Assembly (NCBI GenBank): GCA_913778455.1
Contig: CAJYVK010000288.1
Coordinates: forward strand, 1 to 54,877
Reading direction: 5' to 3'
From: an uncultured Hymenobacter sp.
GTDB lineage: Bacteria; Bacteroidota; Bacteroidia; Cytophagales; Hymenobacteraceae
Length of the DNA stretch: 54,877 nucleotides
In this document: one piece after another, positions 23,806 through 31,586 of the stretch
Numbering within the stretch: the first letter of the stretch is position 1
How the letters are laid out: every line of letters begins with the position of its first letter
Program-made: the position numbers and the translations under genes
Notes under the pieces: generated by a model
What the model was told of the DNA's origin: nothing
The model's input: the letters and a program-made list of their open reading frames with translations, nothing else
Databases searched by the model: none

Positions 23806-23873
23806 GTAGCGCGGACTTTGTAGTCCGTGCTTGAACGATGAGCGAACGGCGCGGACTGCAACGTCCGCGCTAC
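23806..23873. repeat. REP-like palindromic repeat, copy 2
   Basis: An imperfect inverted repeat beginning GTAGCGCGGACT (23806-23817) and ending GTCCGCGCTAC (23863-23873), with inner GGACTTTGTAGTCC. It has the same outer bases as the galK-galT element. It occupies nearly the entire gap between the DoxX/MauE gene and the permease gene. Confidence 0.88.
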
Positions 23874-23877
23874 CTTT

Positions 23878-25020
23878 TTACTGAATGGCCTTCTCGACCT
23901 GATACAGCGCCGGGATGTCGTGGTAGTGATACTTGGCCATCACGGTGCCGTCGTGGAGCACCAGCAGGCCGGGATTAGAGCGAATGACGGACTTGAGCAC
24001 GGTAGCGTCGGCGAAAGCGTAGGGCGTGGCCAGGTTTACGTCGTGGCGGAAGGAATCAAACTTGCCAGCCGCCGTGCTCGTGATGGTCAGCACCTCGATG
24101 TGCTTGCGCGACTTCACGGCCTCGGCAAACAGCTTGTTGAAATCAGCGAAGCGTTCGCGGTCAGCCTTGTTGGTATTCTGCACGATGAGAATCAGCTTAT
24201 TGCCGGTAAGCACCTGCTTGGTAATGTCGTTACCCTCGGGGTCGGTGACAACGAAATCGGTAATGACGGGCGTCGATTTTTCGGGGTTGAGCGTCGTCAT
24301 GTCCTTGTATTTCCAGGTCGTGTCCTTGGGAAACTCCTCGGCCTGCATCGTCTGGCCGTTGCGCTCGAAGGTGTAGCGGTAGCGCGGCGCCTCGGCCGGC
24401 TTCATGAGCTGCGGAATGTTGTTGCCCACCTTGTAGGGCAGGAAGTCGAAGTACGGCAGGTGCCCCAGCGCCCGCACCCCGATGCCGATGGCCAGGGCGC
24501 TGGCAAACGTCATCGCCATGAGCCCCGCCGTGCCGCGCACGAAGGCGTGGCGCAGGTGCTTCTGGTTGAAGAAAACTACCGCCCACAACGCCAGCAGGAA
24601 CAGATCTTTCAGGAACGAAGTCCAGGGCTTGAGCTTGATGAAATCACCAAAGCAGCCGCAGTCCGTCACCTTGTTGAAGGCCGCCGAGTAGAAGGTGAGG
24701 AAGGTGAAGAAAATCAACAGCCCCAGCAGGATGTAGAGCGTCTGGCGCAGGAAAAAGCGCAGCAGCAGCGACACGCCCAGGCTCACTTCCAAGGCGCTCA
24801 AAAACACGCTCAGGAAGCGGCTGGTGTTGTGCAGCCAGTCAAAAAGCCAGCTCAGGACCGGCACGTCGCCGCTGAATACTTCGAAGTATTCTTCCAGCTT
24901 GTAAGCCGTGCCGACGGGGTCGTTGAGCTTGATCAGGCCCGAGAAAATGAACAGGATGCCGAGCAGCGCCCAGCACAGGCGGGTAAATTGGCGCATCGGG
25001 GTGGAGGGAGAAATCTGCAT
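23878..25020 (-). CDS. DoxX/MauE-like membrane protein of the BT_3928 family
   Basis: 380 residues. The N-terminal half (about 10-185) holds five or so transmembrane helices with FSGLIKLNDPVGTAYKLEEY, as in DoxX proteins, and the cysteine motif VTDCGCFGD, as in MauE-type redox membrane proteins. The C-terminal half (about 215-380) is a periplasmic-type soluble domain (KLILIVQNTNKADRE, GLLVLHDGTVMAKYHYHDIP) resembling a thioredoxin-like fold, though no CxxC is visible. This layout is the Bacteroidota BT_3928 family of unknown function, probably linked to envelope redox. It is downstream of the DUF1599 gene on the same strand (39-base gap). Confidence 0.85.
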   Translation of the reverse strand: MQISPSTPMRQFTRLCWALLGILFIFSGLIKLNDPVGTAYKLEEYFEVFSGDVPVLSWLFDWLHNTSRFLSVFLSALEVSLGVSLLLRFFLRQTLYILLGLLIFFTFLTFYSAAFNKVTDCGCFGDFIKLKPWTSFLKDLFLLALWAVVFFNQKHLRHAFVRGTAGLMAMTFASALAIGIGVRALGHLPYFDFLPYKVGNNIPQLMKPAEAPRYRYTFERNGQTMQAEEFPKDTTWKYKDMTTLNPEKSTPVITDFVVTDPEGNDITKQVLTGNKLILIVQNTNKADRERFADFNKLFAEAVKSRKHIEVLTITSTAAGKFDSFRHDVNLATPYAFADATVLKSVIRSNPGLLVLHDGTVMAKYHYHDIPALYQVEKAIQ

Positions 25021-25059
25021 ACGTCGTACAACAAAGGTCGTGAGGCCCAGGCAAGCGGC

Positions 25060-25617
25060 TTACGCACCCCGCCCCGCTCCGGCTGCCTCTTCGCGCAAAA
25101 TGAGGGCAAACACCGCGTAATTGAGCATATCGCGGTAGCCGCCTTCCACGCTCTCGCTCACCAGGGCCGCGCCGCCAATATTTTCGAGCTGCTTGATGCG
25201 GTGCAGCTTCATGAGGATAAGGTCGGTGATGCTGCTCACGCGCATTTGCCGCCAGGCTTCGCCGTAGTCGTGGTTTTTGGCCAGCAGCAGCTCGCGGTTC
25301 AGGGCGTTTTCGTGGTCGTAGGCGGCGGCGACCTCGGCCGTGGGTAGGTCGAGGGGGGCACTGGCGGGCAGGCGTAGCTGCATCAGGGCGATGAGGCAGT
25401 AGTTGATGATGGCTACGAATTCCTCGTCCACCCCATCGGCGATTTTCTGGGTGCCCGTCTCCTGAATGGTGCGGATGCGGTTGGCCTTGATAAAAATCTG
25501 GTCCGTGACGGAGGGCAGCCGCAAGATGCGCCAAGCCGTGCCGTAGTCGTGGGTTTTGGCCAGAAACAGCGCCCGGCAGCGGCTCAGAAATAGGTCGTAG
25601 TGGTCAGCGGTTGTCAA
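25060..25617 (-). CDS. DUF1599 protein with two internal repeats
   Basis: 185 residues from the TTG at 25617 (M-T-T-A-D-H-Y). It has two tandem copies of one domain: the first with LFLAKTHDYGTAWRILRLPS and TDQIFIKANRIRTIQE, the second with LLLAKNHDYGEAWRQMRVSS and TDLILMKLHRIKQLEN. Both contain a KxHDYGxAWR core. The family (DUF1599) has been proposed to act on nucleotides, but its reaction is unknown to me. Bacteroidota commonly encode it divergently from folP, as here. The open frame continues upstream to 25818, but those codons translate a dispersed repeat (EGAEVFAEVRGG), so they were excluded. Confidence 0.85.
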   Translation of the reverse strand: MTTADHYDLFLSRCRALFLAKTHDYGTAWRILRLPSVTDQIFIKANRIRTIQETGTQKIADGVDEEFVAIINYCLIALMQLRLPASAPLDLPTAEVAAAYDHENALNRELLLAKNHDYGEAWRQMRVSSITDLILMKLHRIKQLENIGGAALVSESVEGGYRDMLNYAVFALILREEAAGAGRGA

Positions 25618-25666
25618 AGGATGAATGCGCGAAGGAGTGAAGGAGTGAAGAAGCCGGCCAGACGAG

Positions 25667-25713
25667 CCTCCGCGTACTTCCGCGAAAACTTCCGCGCCTT
25701 CCGCGGTGAAACC
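25667..25713 (-). repeat. Dispersed ACCGCGGAGGGCGCGGAAG-type repeat, copy 1
   Basis: The 47-base stretch, read on the minus strand, is a degenerate GCGGA(A/G)G tandem motif starting with TTTCACCGCGGAAGGCGC. A closely matching copy (about 85% by eye, with one inserted T) is at 29576-29623. It lies in the divergent gap between the DUF1599 and folP genes. Confidence 0.8.
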
Positions 25714-25788
25714 ACCCACTCGAAAACCCCGCAAGTTCGCCCCCAGCGCCGGATATTTACCTCTTTCTCCGCTCCCCTTCCCCCACCC

Positions 25789-26676
25789 ATGCCGCTGCCT
25801 AGCTCCCCCATTCACCACCTCACCACCTCCCTACGCAGCCCCCACGGCCGGCTGCTCGACCTGCGCCGGCCCCAGGTGATGGGCATTCTCAACGTTACCC
25901 CCGATTCCTTCTACCCCGGCTCGCGGTTCGCGGCGGCCGACGAAGCCGCCCTGCTGCACCGCGCCGAAGCCATGCTAGCGGCCGGGGCCGTCGCTCTCGA
26001 CGTGGGCGGCTACAGCTCGCGCCCGGGGGCCGACGACATCAGCCCCGCCGAGGAGCAGGCCCGGCTGCTACCCGCCCTGCTGGCCCTGCGCCGCGAGTTC
26101 CCGCAGGTCTTCCTCTCGGCCGATACCTTCCGGGCCGGCGTGGCGGCCGAGGCCGTGGCCGCCGGGGCCGACCTCATCAACGACATCGGCGGCGGCACCC
26201 TCGATGCGGATATGCTGGCTACCGTGGCCCGCCTGCGGGTACCTTATTGCCTCATGCACTTGCGCGGCAATCCCCAGACCATGCGCAGCCTGGCCCACTA
26301 CGACGAAGATCTCGTTCTCACCATCCTGCGCTTCTTTCGCGACCAGCTGGCGGCGTTGCGACAAGCCAACGGCGGCCAACCCCTGCCCAACGTGCTGCTC
26401 GACCCCGGCTTCGGCTTCGCTAAAACGCCCGCTCACAACCACGAGCTGCTACGCCGCCTGCCCGAGCTGCACCACCTGGGGTACGGCTTGCTGGTGGGCG
26501 TTTCGCGCAAGGCGATGGTGTATAAGCCGCTCGGCCTCGGCCCCGAGGCGGCCCTCAACGGTACCACGGCGCTGCACGTGCTGGCCTTGCAGGGTGGGGC
26601 ACGCCTGCTGCGCGTGCACGACGTAGCCGAGGCCCGGCAGACGATAGAATTAGTGGTCGAACGCGGAAGAGAATAG
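25789..26676 (+). CDS. folP: Dihydropteroate synthase
   Basis: 295 residues from the ATG at 25789. It condenses para-aminobenzoate with hydroxymethyl-dihydropterin pyrophosphate in folate synthesis. TIM-barrel motifs are present: MGILNVTPDSFYPGS (the conserved pABA/pterin loop), DVGGYSSRPGA, LINDIGGG, LMHLRGNPQTM, LLDPGFGFAK and the C-terminal VGVSRKAMV with the Ser-Arg-Lys loop. About 30 residues precede the barrel and include PIHHLTTS, another read-through of a TCACCACC repeat, so a later start is possible. It is followed after 9 bases by the diadenylate cyclase gene, an arrangement common in Bacteroidota. Confidence 0.95.
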   Translation: MPLPSSPIHHLTTSLRSPHGRLLDLRRPQVMGILNVTPDSFYPGSRFAAADEAALLHRAEAMLAAGAVALDVGGYSSRPGADDISPAEEQARLLPALLALRREFPQVFLSADTFRAGVAAEAVAAGADLINDIGGGTLDADMLATVARLRVPYCLMHLRGNPQTMRSLAHYDEDLVLTILRFFRDQLAALRQANGGQPLPNVLLDPGFGFAKTPAHNHELLRRLPELHHLGYGLLVGVSRKAMVYKPLGLGPEAALNGTTALHVLALQGGARLLRVHDVAEARQTIELVVERGRE

Positions 26677-26685
26677 GCGCCCACC

Positions 26686-27543
26686 TTGCCAGCGGCGGGG
26701 CGGGGGCCGTTCTTTGTCCTTCCAACTGCCTTTTCCTTGTCGCTGCCCTTTCCCTTTTCCTTTTTGCGCGTCGGGCTGGTCGATGTGGCCGATGTGCTGC
26801 TCGTGACCTGGCTGCTGTATCAGCTCTACAAGCTGCTGCGGGGCTCGGTGGCACTCAACGTGGCGCTCGGGCTGCTGAGCCTCTACCTGGTGTACTTGGT
26901 GGTGAACGCGCTGGGGCTGGGGCTGCTCTCGGCCATTCTGGGGCAGTTTATGAGCGTGGGCGTGCTGGCCAGCATTATCCTGTTTCAGCAGGAGATCCGG
27001 CGGTTTTTGCTCAACGTGGGCAAGGTAGCCATGGAGGGCGGCGGCCCACTGGGGTGGTGGCGACGGCCCAGCCGGCAGTCCGGCGGGGCACTCGACGTAT
27101 CGGCCTACGTGGAAGCCGCCAAGAGCTTGTCGGGCAAGGAAACCGGGGCACTTATCTGCTTCACCCTCACTTCCGACCTTTCTTCCTACGCCGAATCGGG
27201 CGACCACCTCGACGCCGAGCCCAGCAAGCGCCTGCTGTTGGCGATCTTCAATAAGACGTCGCCCCTGCACGACGGGGCCGTAATAGTGTCCCAAGGGCGC
27301 CTCGTGGCGGCCCGCTGCATCTTGCCCGTGAGCCAGAACCCCGAGGTGCCGGCCGCGCTGGGTCTGCGCCACCGCGCCGCGCTGGGCCTTACCGAGGCCA
27401 CCGATGCCGTGGTGCTGGTCGTGAGCGAGGAAACCGGCCAGATGAGCTTGGTGCGCCACGGCGAGATTCACCGGGGCCTGACGGCCGCCGAGTTGAAGAG
27501 CCGCTTGCAGGAGTGGCTGTTGACTACCCCAGCCGCTAGTTAA
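26686..27543 (+). CDS. cdaA: Membrane diadenylate cyclase (c-di-AMP synthase), CdaA type
   Basis: 285 residues from the TTG at 26686; a second TTG at 26737 would give a start nearer the family norm. It makes cyclic di-AMP from two ATP at the inner membrane. Three N-terminal transmembrane helices (about 35-95, ending VLASIILFQQEIRR) precede the DAC domain with the two catalytic signatures, HDGAVIV (DGA motif) and GLRHRAALG (RHR motif). The order folP then cdaA is usual in Bacteroidota; the CdaR-type regulator of Bacillota is not adjacent. It is probably co-transcribed with folP. Targets of c-di-AMP (K+ transporters, riboswitches) are not evident in the window. Confidence 0.93.
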   Translation: MPAAGRGPFFVLPTAFSLSLPFPFSFLRVGLVDVADVLLVTWLLYQLYKLLRGSVALNVALGLLSLYLVYLVVNALGLGLLSAILGQFMSVGVLASIILFQQEIRRFLLNVGKVAMEGGGPLGWWRRPSRQSGGALDVSAYVEAAKSLSGKETGALICFTLTSDLSSYAESGDHLDAEPSKRLLLAIFNKTSPLHDGAVIVSQGRLVAARCILPVSQNPEVPAALGLRHRAALGLTEATDAVVLVVSEETGQMSLVRHGEIHRGLTAAELKSRLQEWLLTTPAAS

Positions 27544-27643
27544 TAATGCTGTTGGCGTAAGCCGCGAGCGCGTAGCCTAGTGAAGCATGGATTGCTCTAT
27601 ATGGGCGGTGACATCCCCTGCCACCCACTGCTCCGCAACCGCG

Positions 27644-28072
27644 CTAAGCCAGCGGAACCGGCTGGTAAGCGGGCGTGGTCAGCCGCTCGGGCAGCAAAAA
27701 GCCGGGCCCTTCATAACTGGATGCTGGTTGCAGCGTAAGCTGCCCGGCCAGGCCACTAGCCGCCAATTCTTGCCGCAGGGCGGCCGACAGGCCGCACCAG
27801 TGCAGTTGCGTACCGGCTTGCTGGCTGCTGGCCTGGGCACGCAAGAGAGCCTGCTGGCCCAGCGGGCTCAGGGCTAGTAATTGCTGGCCATCTATCCAGG
27901 CGTGGGAGGGGCGGCGCTCCAGCATTTGCTGTACGGTATGCAGCAAGTGCGCCGCGTCGGCCTCGCTAATGCAGCTGCCGCGCAGGCTCAGGCCCGTGCA
28001 CTGCCGGTAGCTGCCCAGATGGATGGTGAGCGTGCGCGTAGGCAGGATAAGCAAGAAGAATGTATTGCTCAT
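27644..28072 (-). CDS. Small STAS-like protein (paralogue of 17345-17749)
   Basis: 142 residues from the ATG at 28072. It shares with the protein at 17345-17749, in the same order, GLSLRGSC, WID followed by LLALS, an Ala-rich helix, AGT, HWCGLS and PASSYEGPGFLLPE. Like its paralogue it fits a STAS-type alternation of strand and helix without a recognisable phosphorylation motif. No transmembrane segment. It stands alone on the minus strand, about 10 kb from its paralogue and about 750 bases from the NarL-type response regulator gene. Function is unknown. Confidence 0.68.
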   Translation of the reverse strand: MSNTFFLLILPTRTLTIHLGSYRQCTGLSLRGSCISEADAAHLLHTVQQMLERRPSHAWIDGQQLLALSPLGQQALLRAQASSQQAGTQLHWCGLSAALRQELAASGLAGQLTLQPASSYEGPGFLLPERLTTPAYQPVPLA

Positions 28073-28428
28073 AGCAAGCAAGTGGAAAAGGAGAGTGGGA
28101 CAAATGTACGAGCACCAACGGATTGATTACTAGTAAAAAGAAGAAGTTTTGGCTCCGTGCTACTACCGGTTCTGCAACTGCGTACTTCCCGTAGCTTGAA
28201 GCTGGGCGGCGGGCTTATGGTCCAGCTACGTGTTTTTCGCGATAAACTCAGATTTAGCGCAGGTTTAGTTGGAGAAAATACGCAGAGGTGGTCCGTATTA
28301 ATCGGTAATTAGCCTGTAAATTAAGATGTTATTACTAATAATCCCGGCTGTGTTGCCCTATTTAGCCGTTGCAAAGGCAGCACTACCCTCGTCACTATCA
28401 CCCCTCTTCCATTTTTTCCAGTCCACAT
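28073..28428. other. Intergenic region of about 355 bases
   Basis: A divergent gap between the STAS-like gene and the KGG protein gene. It is clearly more AT-rich than its surroundings, as expected for a region with two promoters, but I see no exact TAnnTTTG box, hairpin, repeat or open frame that I would defend. Confidence 0.5.
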
Positions 28429-28737
28429 ATGAAATCTACTCCCAGCACCCAGCCGGCCGCCTCGGGCCTACCCACGCCCCTCAAAACCCGCCCCGCCGCC
28501 CGCATCGGCGACGGTAGCCGCACCAGCCGCCGCGGCTTTGCCAGCATGGACCCCGCCGAGCAGCGCCGCATCGCCAGCGAAGGTGGCAAGGCCTCGCACG
28601 CCAGCGGCCAGGGCCACAAATGGACCACCGAAGAAGCCCGCGAGGCTGGCCGCAAAGGCGGTCTCACCAGCCGCCGCGGTCCCAGCCGCGCTACCACCGA
28701 AGCCGCGGCCAAGGCCAAGGGCAAGACGACCAAATAG
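28429..28737 (+). CDS. KGG-motif stress protein (GsiB/YciG-like)
   Basis: 102 residues from the ATG at 28429. A small, highly hydrophilic, basic protein with the KGG repeat: RGFASMDPAEQRRIASEGGK (about 37-56) and KWTTEEAREAGRKGG (about 64-78). This motif defines the Con-10/GsiB/YciG group of stress-induced, probably disordered proteins, in which each unit reads roughly G-F-x-x-M-D-x-x-x-x-R-x-I-A-x-x-G-G. The C-terminus is Ala/Lys-rich. The N-terminal 30 residues are Ser/Thr/Pro-rich. Its molecular role is not known; related proteins accumulate in stationary phase or desiccation. A terminator follows directly. Confidence 0.85.
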   Translation: MKSTPSTQPAASGLPTPLKTRPAARIGDGSRTSRRGFASMDPAEQRRIASEGGKASHASGQGHKWTTEEAREAGRKGGLTSRRGPSRATTEAAAKAKGKTTK

Positions 28738-28764
28738 CGGCTGCCTTCCTCACGCCACCAGTTG

Positions 28765-28806
28765 AAAGGCCCGGCCCCCTCCGCACATGGAAGGAGCCGG
28801 GCCTTT
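28765..28806. terminator. Bidirectional terminator between KGG and response-regulator genes
   Basis: AAAGGCCCGGC (28765-28775) pairs with GCCGGGCCTTT (28796-28806); additional inner CCCTCC/GGAAGG pairing extends the stem. It lies between two converging genes. Confidence 0.85.
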
Positions 28807-28823
28807 TCGGCGGCGGGTAGGGC

Positions 28824-29468
28824 CTAGTCGAGCAGGCCCTGCGTCACGGCCAGCCGAATGAGGGCGGCCGTGTTTTTGGTCTGGGTTTTTTCCAGGATGT
28901 TCTGGCGGTGCGTTTCGATGGTGCGCTTACTGGTGAAAAGCTTTTCGGCTATCTCGTTGGTAGTGAGTCCTTCAGCCAGTAGCTGAAGCACTTCACTTTC
29001 GCGGCGCGAGAGGCGGCTGGCCTTGGTGGCCTCCTCGGGCTCGTCGTTTTTGGCTAGCACCTTGCGCAGCATGTTCAAACCCAAGTCGCTGCACAAAAAA
29101 TGCCGCCCGGCAATCACCGTCTGGATGGCCACTAGAATTTCGCCCTTCTCGGCGCTCTTGAGCACGTAGCCGGCCGCCCCGGCATCGAATAGCTGGCCGA
29201 TGTAGCGCTCGTGGGCCAGCATACTCAGAATGAGCACGCGCACCTGCGGAAATTCGTCCCGCAGGCGCAGTGTGGTAGCTAGGCCGTCGAGCACCGGCAT
29301 GTTGGCATCGAGCAGCACGACATCGGCGGGCTTGGTAGGTAGCTGGTCGAGCAGCTCCTGACCATTGCCGGCCTCGCCCACTACTTCAATATCCGGCTCG
29401 TTGGCGAGGAGCGCCCGCAAGCCATCGCGCACGATGGTGTGGTCATCGACCAAAAAAATACGACTCAT
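28824..29468 (-). CDS. NarL/FixJ-family response regulator
   Basis: 214 residues from the ATG at 29468. Receiver domain (1-120) with acidic pocket Asp8/Asp9 (FLVDDH), phospho-acceptor Asp54 (LLDANMPVLDG) and the Lys in YVLKSAEKGE. C-terminal LuxR-type HTH (about 150-214): LSRRESEVLQLLAEGLTTNE and IAEKLFTSKRTIETHRQNIL. It should bind DNA as a dimer when phosphorylated by a HisKA_3 kinase. No kinase gene is adjacent. The only kinase of the right type in the window is the PAS protein at 15239-17200, so pairing is possible but unproven. Confidence 0.93.
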   Translation of the reverse strand: MSRIFLVDDHTIVRDGLRALLANEPDIEVVGEAGNGQELLDQLPTKPADVVLLDANMPVLDGLATTLRLRDEFPQVRVLILSMLAHERYIGQLFDAGAAGYVLKSAEKGEILVAIQTVIAGRHFLCSDLGLNMLRKVLAKNDEPEEATKASRLSRRESEVLQLLAEGLTTNEIAEKLFTSKRTIETHRQNILEKTQTKNTAALIRLAVTQGLLD

Positions 29469-29575
29469 AACTCTCGGGGAAATCAATGCTGGGGCGTTTA
29501 TACGGGGCGCGACTGGCAGCAGCCGGCCGCGCCCCGTAGTAAACAGCTAGTGTGCAGCTTATTTCGGGAGGCCTG

Positions 29576-29623
29576 GGTTTTCACCGCGGAGGGCGCGGAA
29601 GAGTTCGCGGACGGGCGCGGAGG
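29576..29623 (+). repeat. Dispersed ACCGCGGAGGGCGCGGAAG-type repeat, copy 2
   Basis: 48 bases starting GGTTTTCACCGCGGAGGG, made of degenerate GCGGA units. It matches the copy at 25667-25713 on the opposite strand. It lies in the 180-base gap between kbl and the response-regulator gene. Confidence 0.8.
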
Positions 29624-29647
29624 CTGAATGAACGGCTTTTGGGCGGC

Positions 29648-30844
29648 TTACTTTAGCACGCCTAGCTCGTGGCCGACTTTGGTGAAAGCGGCGATGGCCT
29701 TGTCGAGCTGCTCGCGGGTGTGGGCGGCGCTCAACTGGACCCGAATGCGGGCCTTGCCCTGCGGCACCACGGGGTAGTAAAAGCCCACTACGTAGATACC
29801 CTCGTCGAGCATTTTGGCGGCGAAGTCCTGGGCCAATTTGGCGTCGTAGAGCATAACGGGCACGATGGGGTGCTCGCCAGGCGTGATGTCGAAGCCAGCG
29901 GCCGTCATCTGCTCGCGGAAGTACTTGGTGTTGATTTCGAGCTGGTCGCGCAGCTGGGTGCTTTCGGTGAGGAGCTCCAGTACGCGCAGCGAGGCTCCCA
30001 CGATGGCCGGGGCCAGGGTATTGCTGAATAGGTAAGGCCGCGAGCGCTGGCGCAGGATTTCGATAATCTCTTTGCGACCGCTGGTGAAGCCGCCCATTGC
30101 GCCCCCCAGGGCCTTGCCCAGCGTACCGGTGATGATATCGACGCGGCCCAGTACGTCGCGGTATTCGTGGGTGCCGCGGCCGGTCTTGCCCAGGAAGCCC
30201 ATCGAGTGGCACTCGTCGATCATCACGAGGGCCTCGTACTGGTCGGCTAGGTCGCAGATTTTATCGAGCTGGGCAATGGTCCCATCCATCGAAAACGAGC
30301 CGTCGGTGACGATGATGCGGTGACGCATGCCAGCAGCCACGGCGTCCTGAAGCTGCTTTTCCAGGTCGGCCATGTCGTTGTGGGCGTAGCGGTAGCGCTT
30401 GGCCTTGCACAGGCGCACGCCGTCGATGATGCTGGCGTGATTGAGGGCGTCGGAAATGATGGCGTCGCGCTCGTCGAACAGCGGCTCAAACACCCCACCA
30501 TTGGCGTCGAAGGCCGCCGCGTAGAGAATGGTATCCTCGGTGCCCAGAAACTCAGCCAGCTTGGCTTCGAGCTGCTTGTGAATGTCCTGAGTACCGCAGA
30601 TGAAGCGCACCGACGACATGCCGTAGCCGTGCGAGTCGATAGTCGCCTTGGCGGCCTCGATCACGGCCGGGTGCGAGCTGAGGCCGAGGTAATTGTTAGC
30701 GCAGAAGTTGAGCACGTCGCCCGCCTCCTGGGTATCGATTTCGGCCCCCTGGGGCGAGGTGATGACGCGCTCTTTCTTATAAAGGCCGGCGTCTTTTATT
30801 TCTTGTAGCGTCTGCTGGAGGTCGGCTTGCAGGGTTCCGTACAT
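29648..30844 (-). CDS. kbl: Glycine C-acetyltransferase (2-amino-3-ketobutyrate CoA ligase)
   Basis: 398 residues, PLP-dependent alpha-oxoamine synthase family. It cleaves 2-amino-3-ketobutyrate with CoA to glycine and acetyl-CoA. Motifs: [33 protein letters not shown], the [15 protein letters not shown] segment and the PLP lysine Lys244 in [10 protein letters not shown], the same number as in E. coli KBL. Length is identical to the E. coli enzyme class. The FICGTQ stretch favours KBL over the related serine palmitoyltransferase or BioF. The partner enzyme, threonine dehydrogenase, is encoded at 32840-33832, about 2 kb away on the other strand. Confidence 0.92.
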   Translation of the reverse strand: MYGTLQADLQQTLQEIKDAGLYKKERVITSPQGAEIDTQEAGDVLNFCANNYLGLSSHPAVIEAAKATIDSHGYGMSSVRFICGTQDIHKQLEAKLAEFLGTEDTILYAAAFDANGGVFEPLFDERDAIISDALNHASIIDGVRLCKAKRYRYAHNDMADLEKQLQDAVAAGMRHRIIVTDGSFSMDGTIAQLDKICDLADQYEALVMIDECHSMGFLGKTGRGTHEYRDVLGRVDIITGTLGKALGGAMGGFTSGRKEIIEILRQRSRPYLFSNTLAPAIVGASLRVLELLTESTQLRDQLEINTKYFREQMTAAGFDITPGEHPIVPVMLYDAKLAQDFAAKMLDEGIYVVGFYYPVVPQGKARIRVQLSAAHTREQLDKAIAAFTKVGHELGVLK

Positions 30845-30865
30845 GGGGCGGGGGAGGAAAGCTAT

Positions 30866-31513
30866 TTATGTAAAAAAAGGGCCAAACAGTCGGCGCGAAA
30901 GCGTGCCGCCGGGCAGCCAAGCGTAGCGCCGTTGTATGGCAGTATTATTGGCACTGGGAAACAAGGTGCGTAACACAAAAGGATTGCAAACTAATTTGGA
31001 AACGACTAGTTCAGTGCCGTTGGCAAAGGTCAGAATGGCGTAGCTATAATCGGCACTAGCCGCTCGGGTTCGCAGCGGATAAAAAGAAGTAAATTCTCGC
31101 ACATCAGCCAAATCGAACTTGAGATAAAAGGTTCGATTGCGGTAGGTAGCTGTCTTTTGTACGCGGTCTACAACCAACACGGCGCGGCCATCGTGCCACC
31201 AGTAAGTCAAGAATAAGCGCAGACCAGCAAAATGCCACCAGGCAAATGGCAATAAAAACCCCATAGCCAAAAGGGATAGTGGGCGAGCCCCCTGTGAGTA
31301 GACAACCCGGCAGGCTACCAAGCAGAAACCCAAACCACAGGCCGTCTGAAGTAACGTCCAGCACAGGCTAGGTAGTTGCCATATGTCGTAGGTAAAGCGT
31401 ATGACTGGCTGCGCCAGTTTTTTTTCTTGAAAATACTCTTGTGCGCTGAATGCCAAGGGCAAGCCAAACACGAAGAAAAGCAAAGTAATTATTAGTGCAC
31501 TATTTCCGCTCAT
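30866..31513 (-). CDS. Hypothetical membrane protein
   Basis: 215 residues, family not recognised. An N-terminal hydrophobic helix (LIITLLFFVFGLPLAFSA) and two or three further ones (about 48-70, 78-105 with LLAMGFLLPFAWWHFAGL) are followed by a soluble beta-rich domain (VLVVDRVQKTATYRNRTFYL, YAILTFANGTELVVSK) that could be a PH-like fold. Base composition is clearly lower in GC than the neighbours, with less biased codon use, suggesting recent acquisition or a poorly expressed gene. It sits just upstream of kbl on the same strand (21-base gap). Confidence 0.65.
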   Translation of the reverse strand: MSGNSALIITLLFFVFGLPLAFSAQEYFQEKKLAQPVIRFTYDIWQLPSLCWTLLQTACGLGFCLVACRVVYSQGARPLSLLAMGFLLPFAWWHFAGLRLFLTYWWHDGRAVLVVDRVQKTATYRNRTFYLKFDLADVREFTSFYPLRTRAASADYSYAILTFANGTELVVSKLVCNPFVLRTLFPSANNTAIQRRYAWLPGGTLSRRLFGPFFT

Positions 31514-31586
31514 AGCCCTTAGTCTGTTGGCTGGGCAAGTATCGGCTCACCGGCTTCAGCATTACAGACTCTCGGCTAAAGCATTT

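Noticed and set aside
23920..25347. 475-residue open frame opposite the DoxX/MauE and DUF1599 genes
   Set aside because: Low-complexity composition (Gln, Glu, Arg, Val-rich) and no motifs; the minus-strand genes are well supported.
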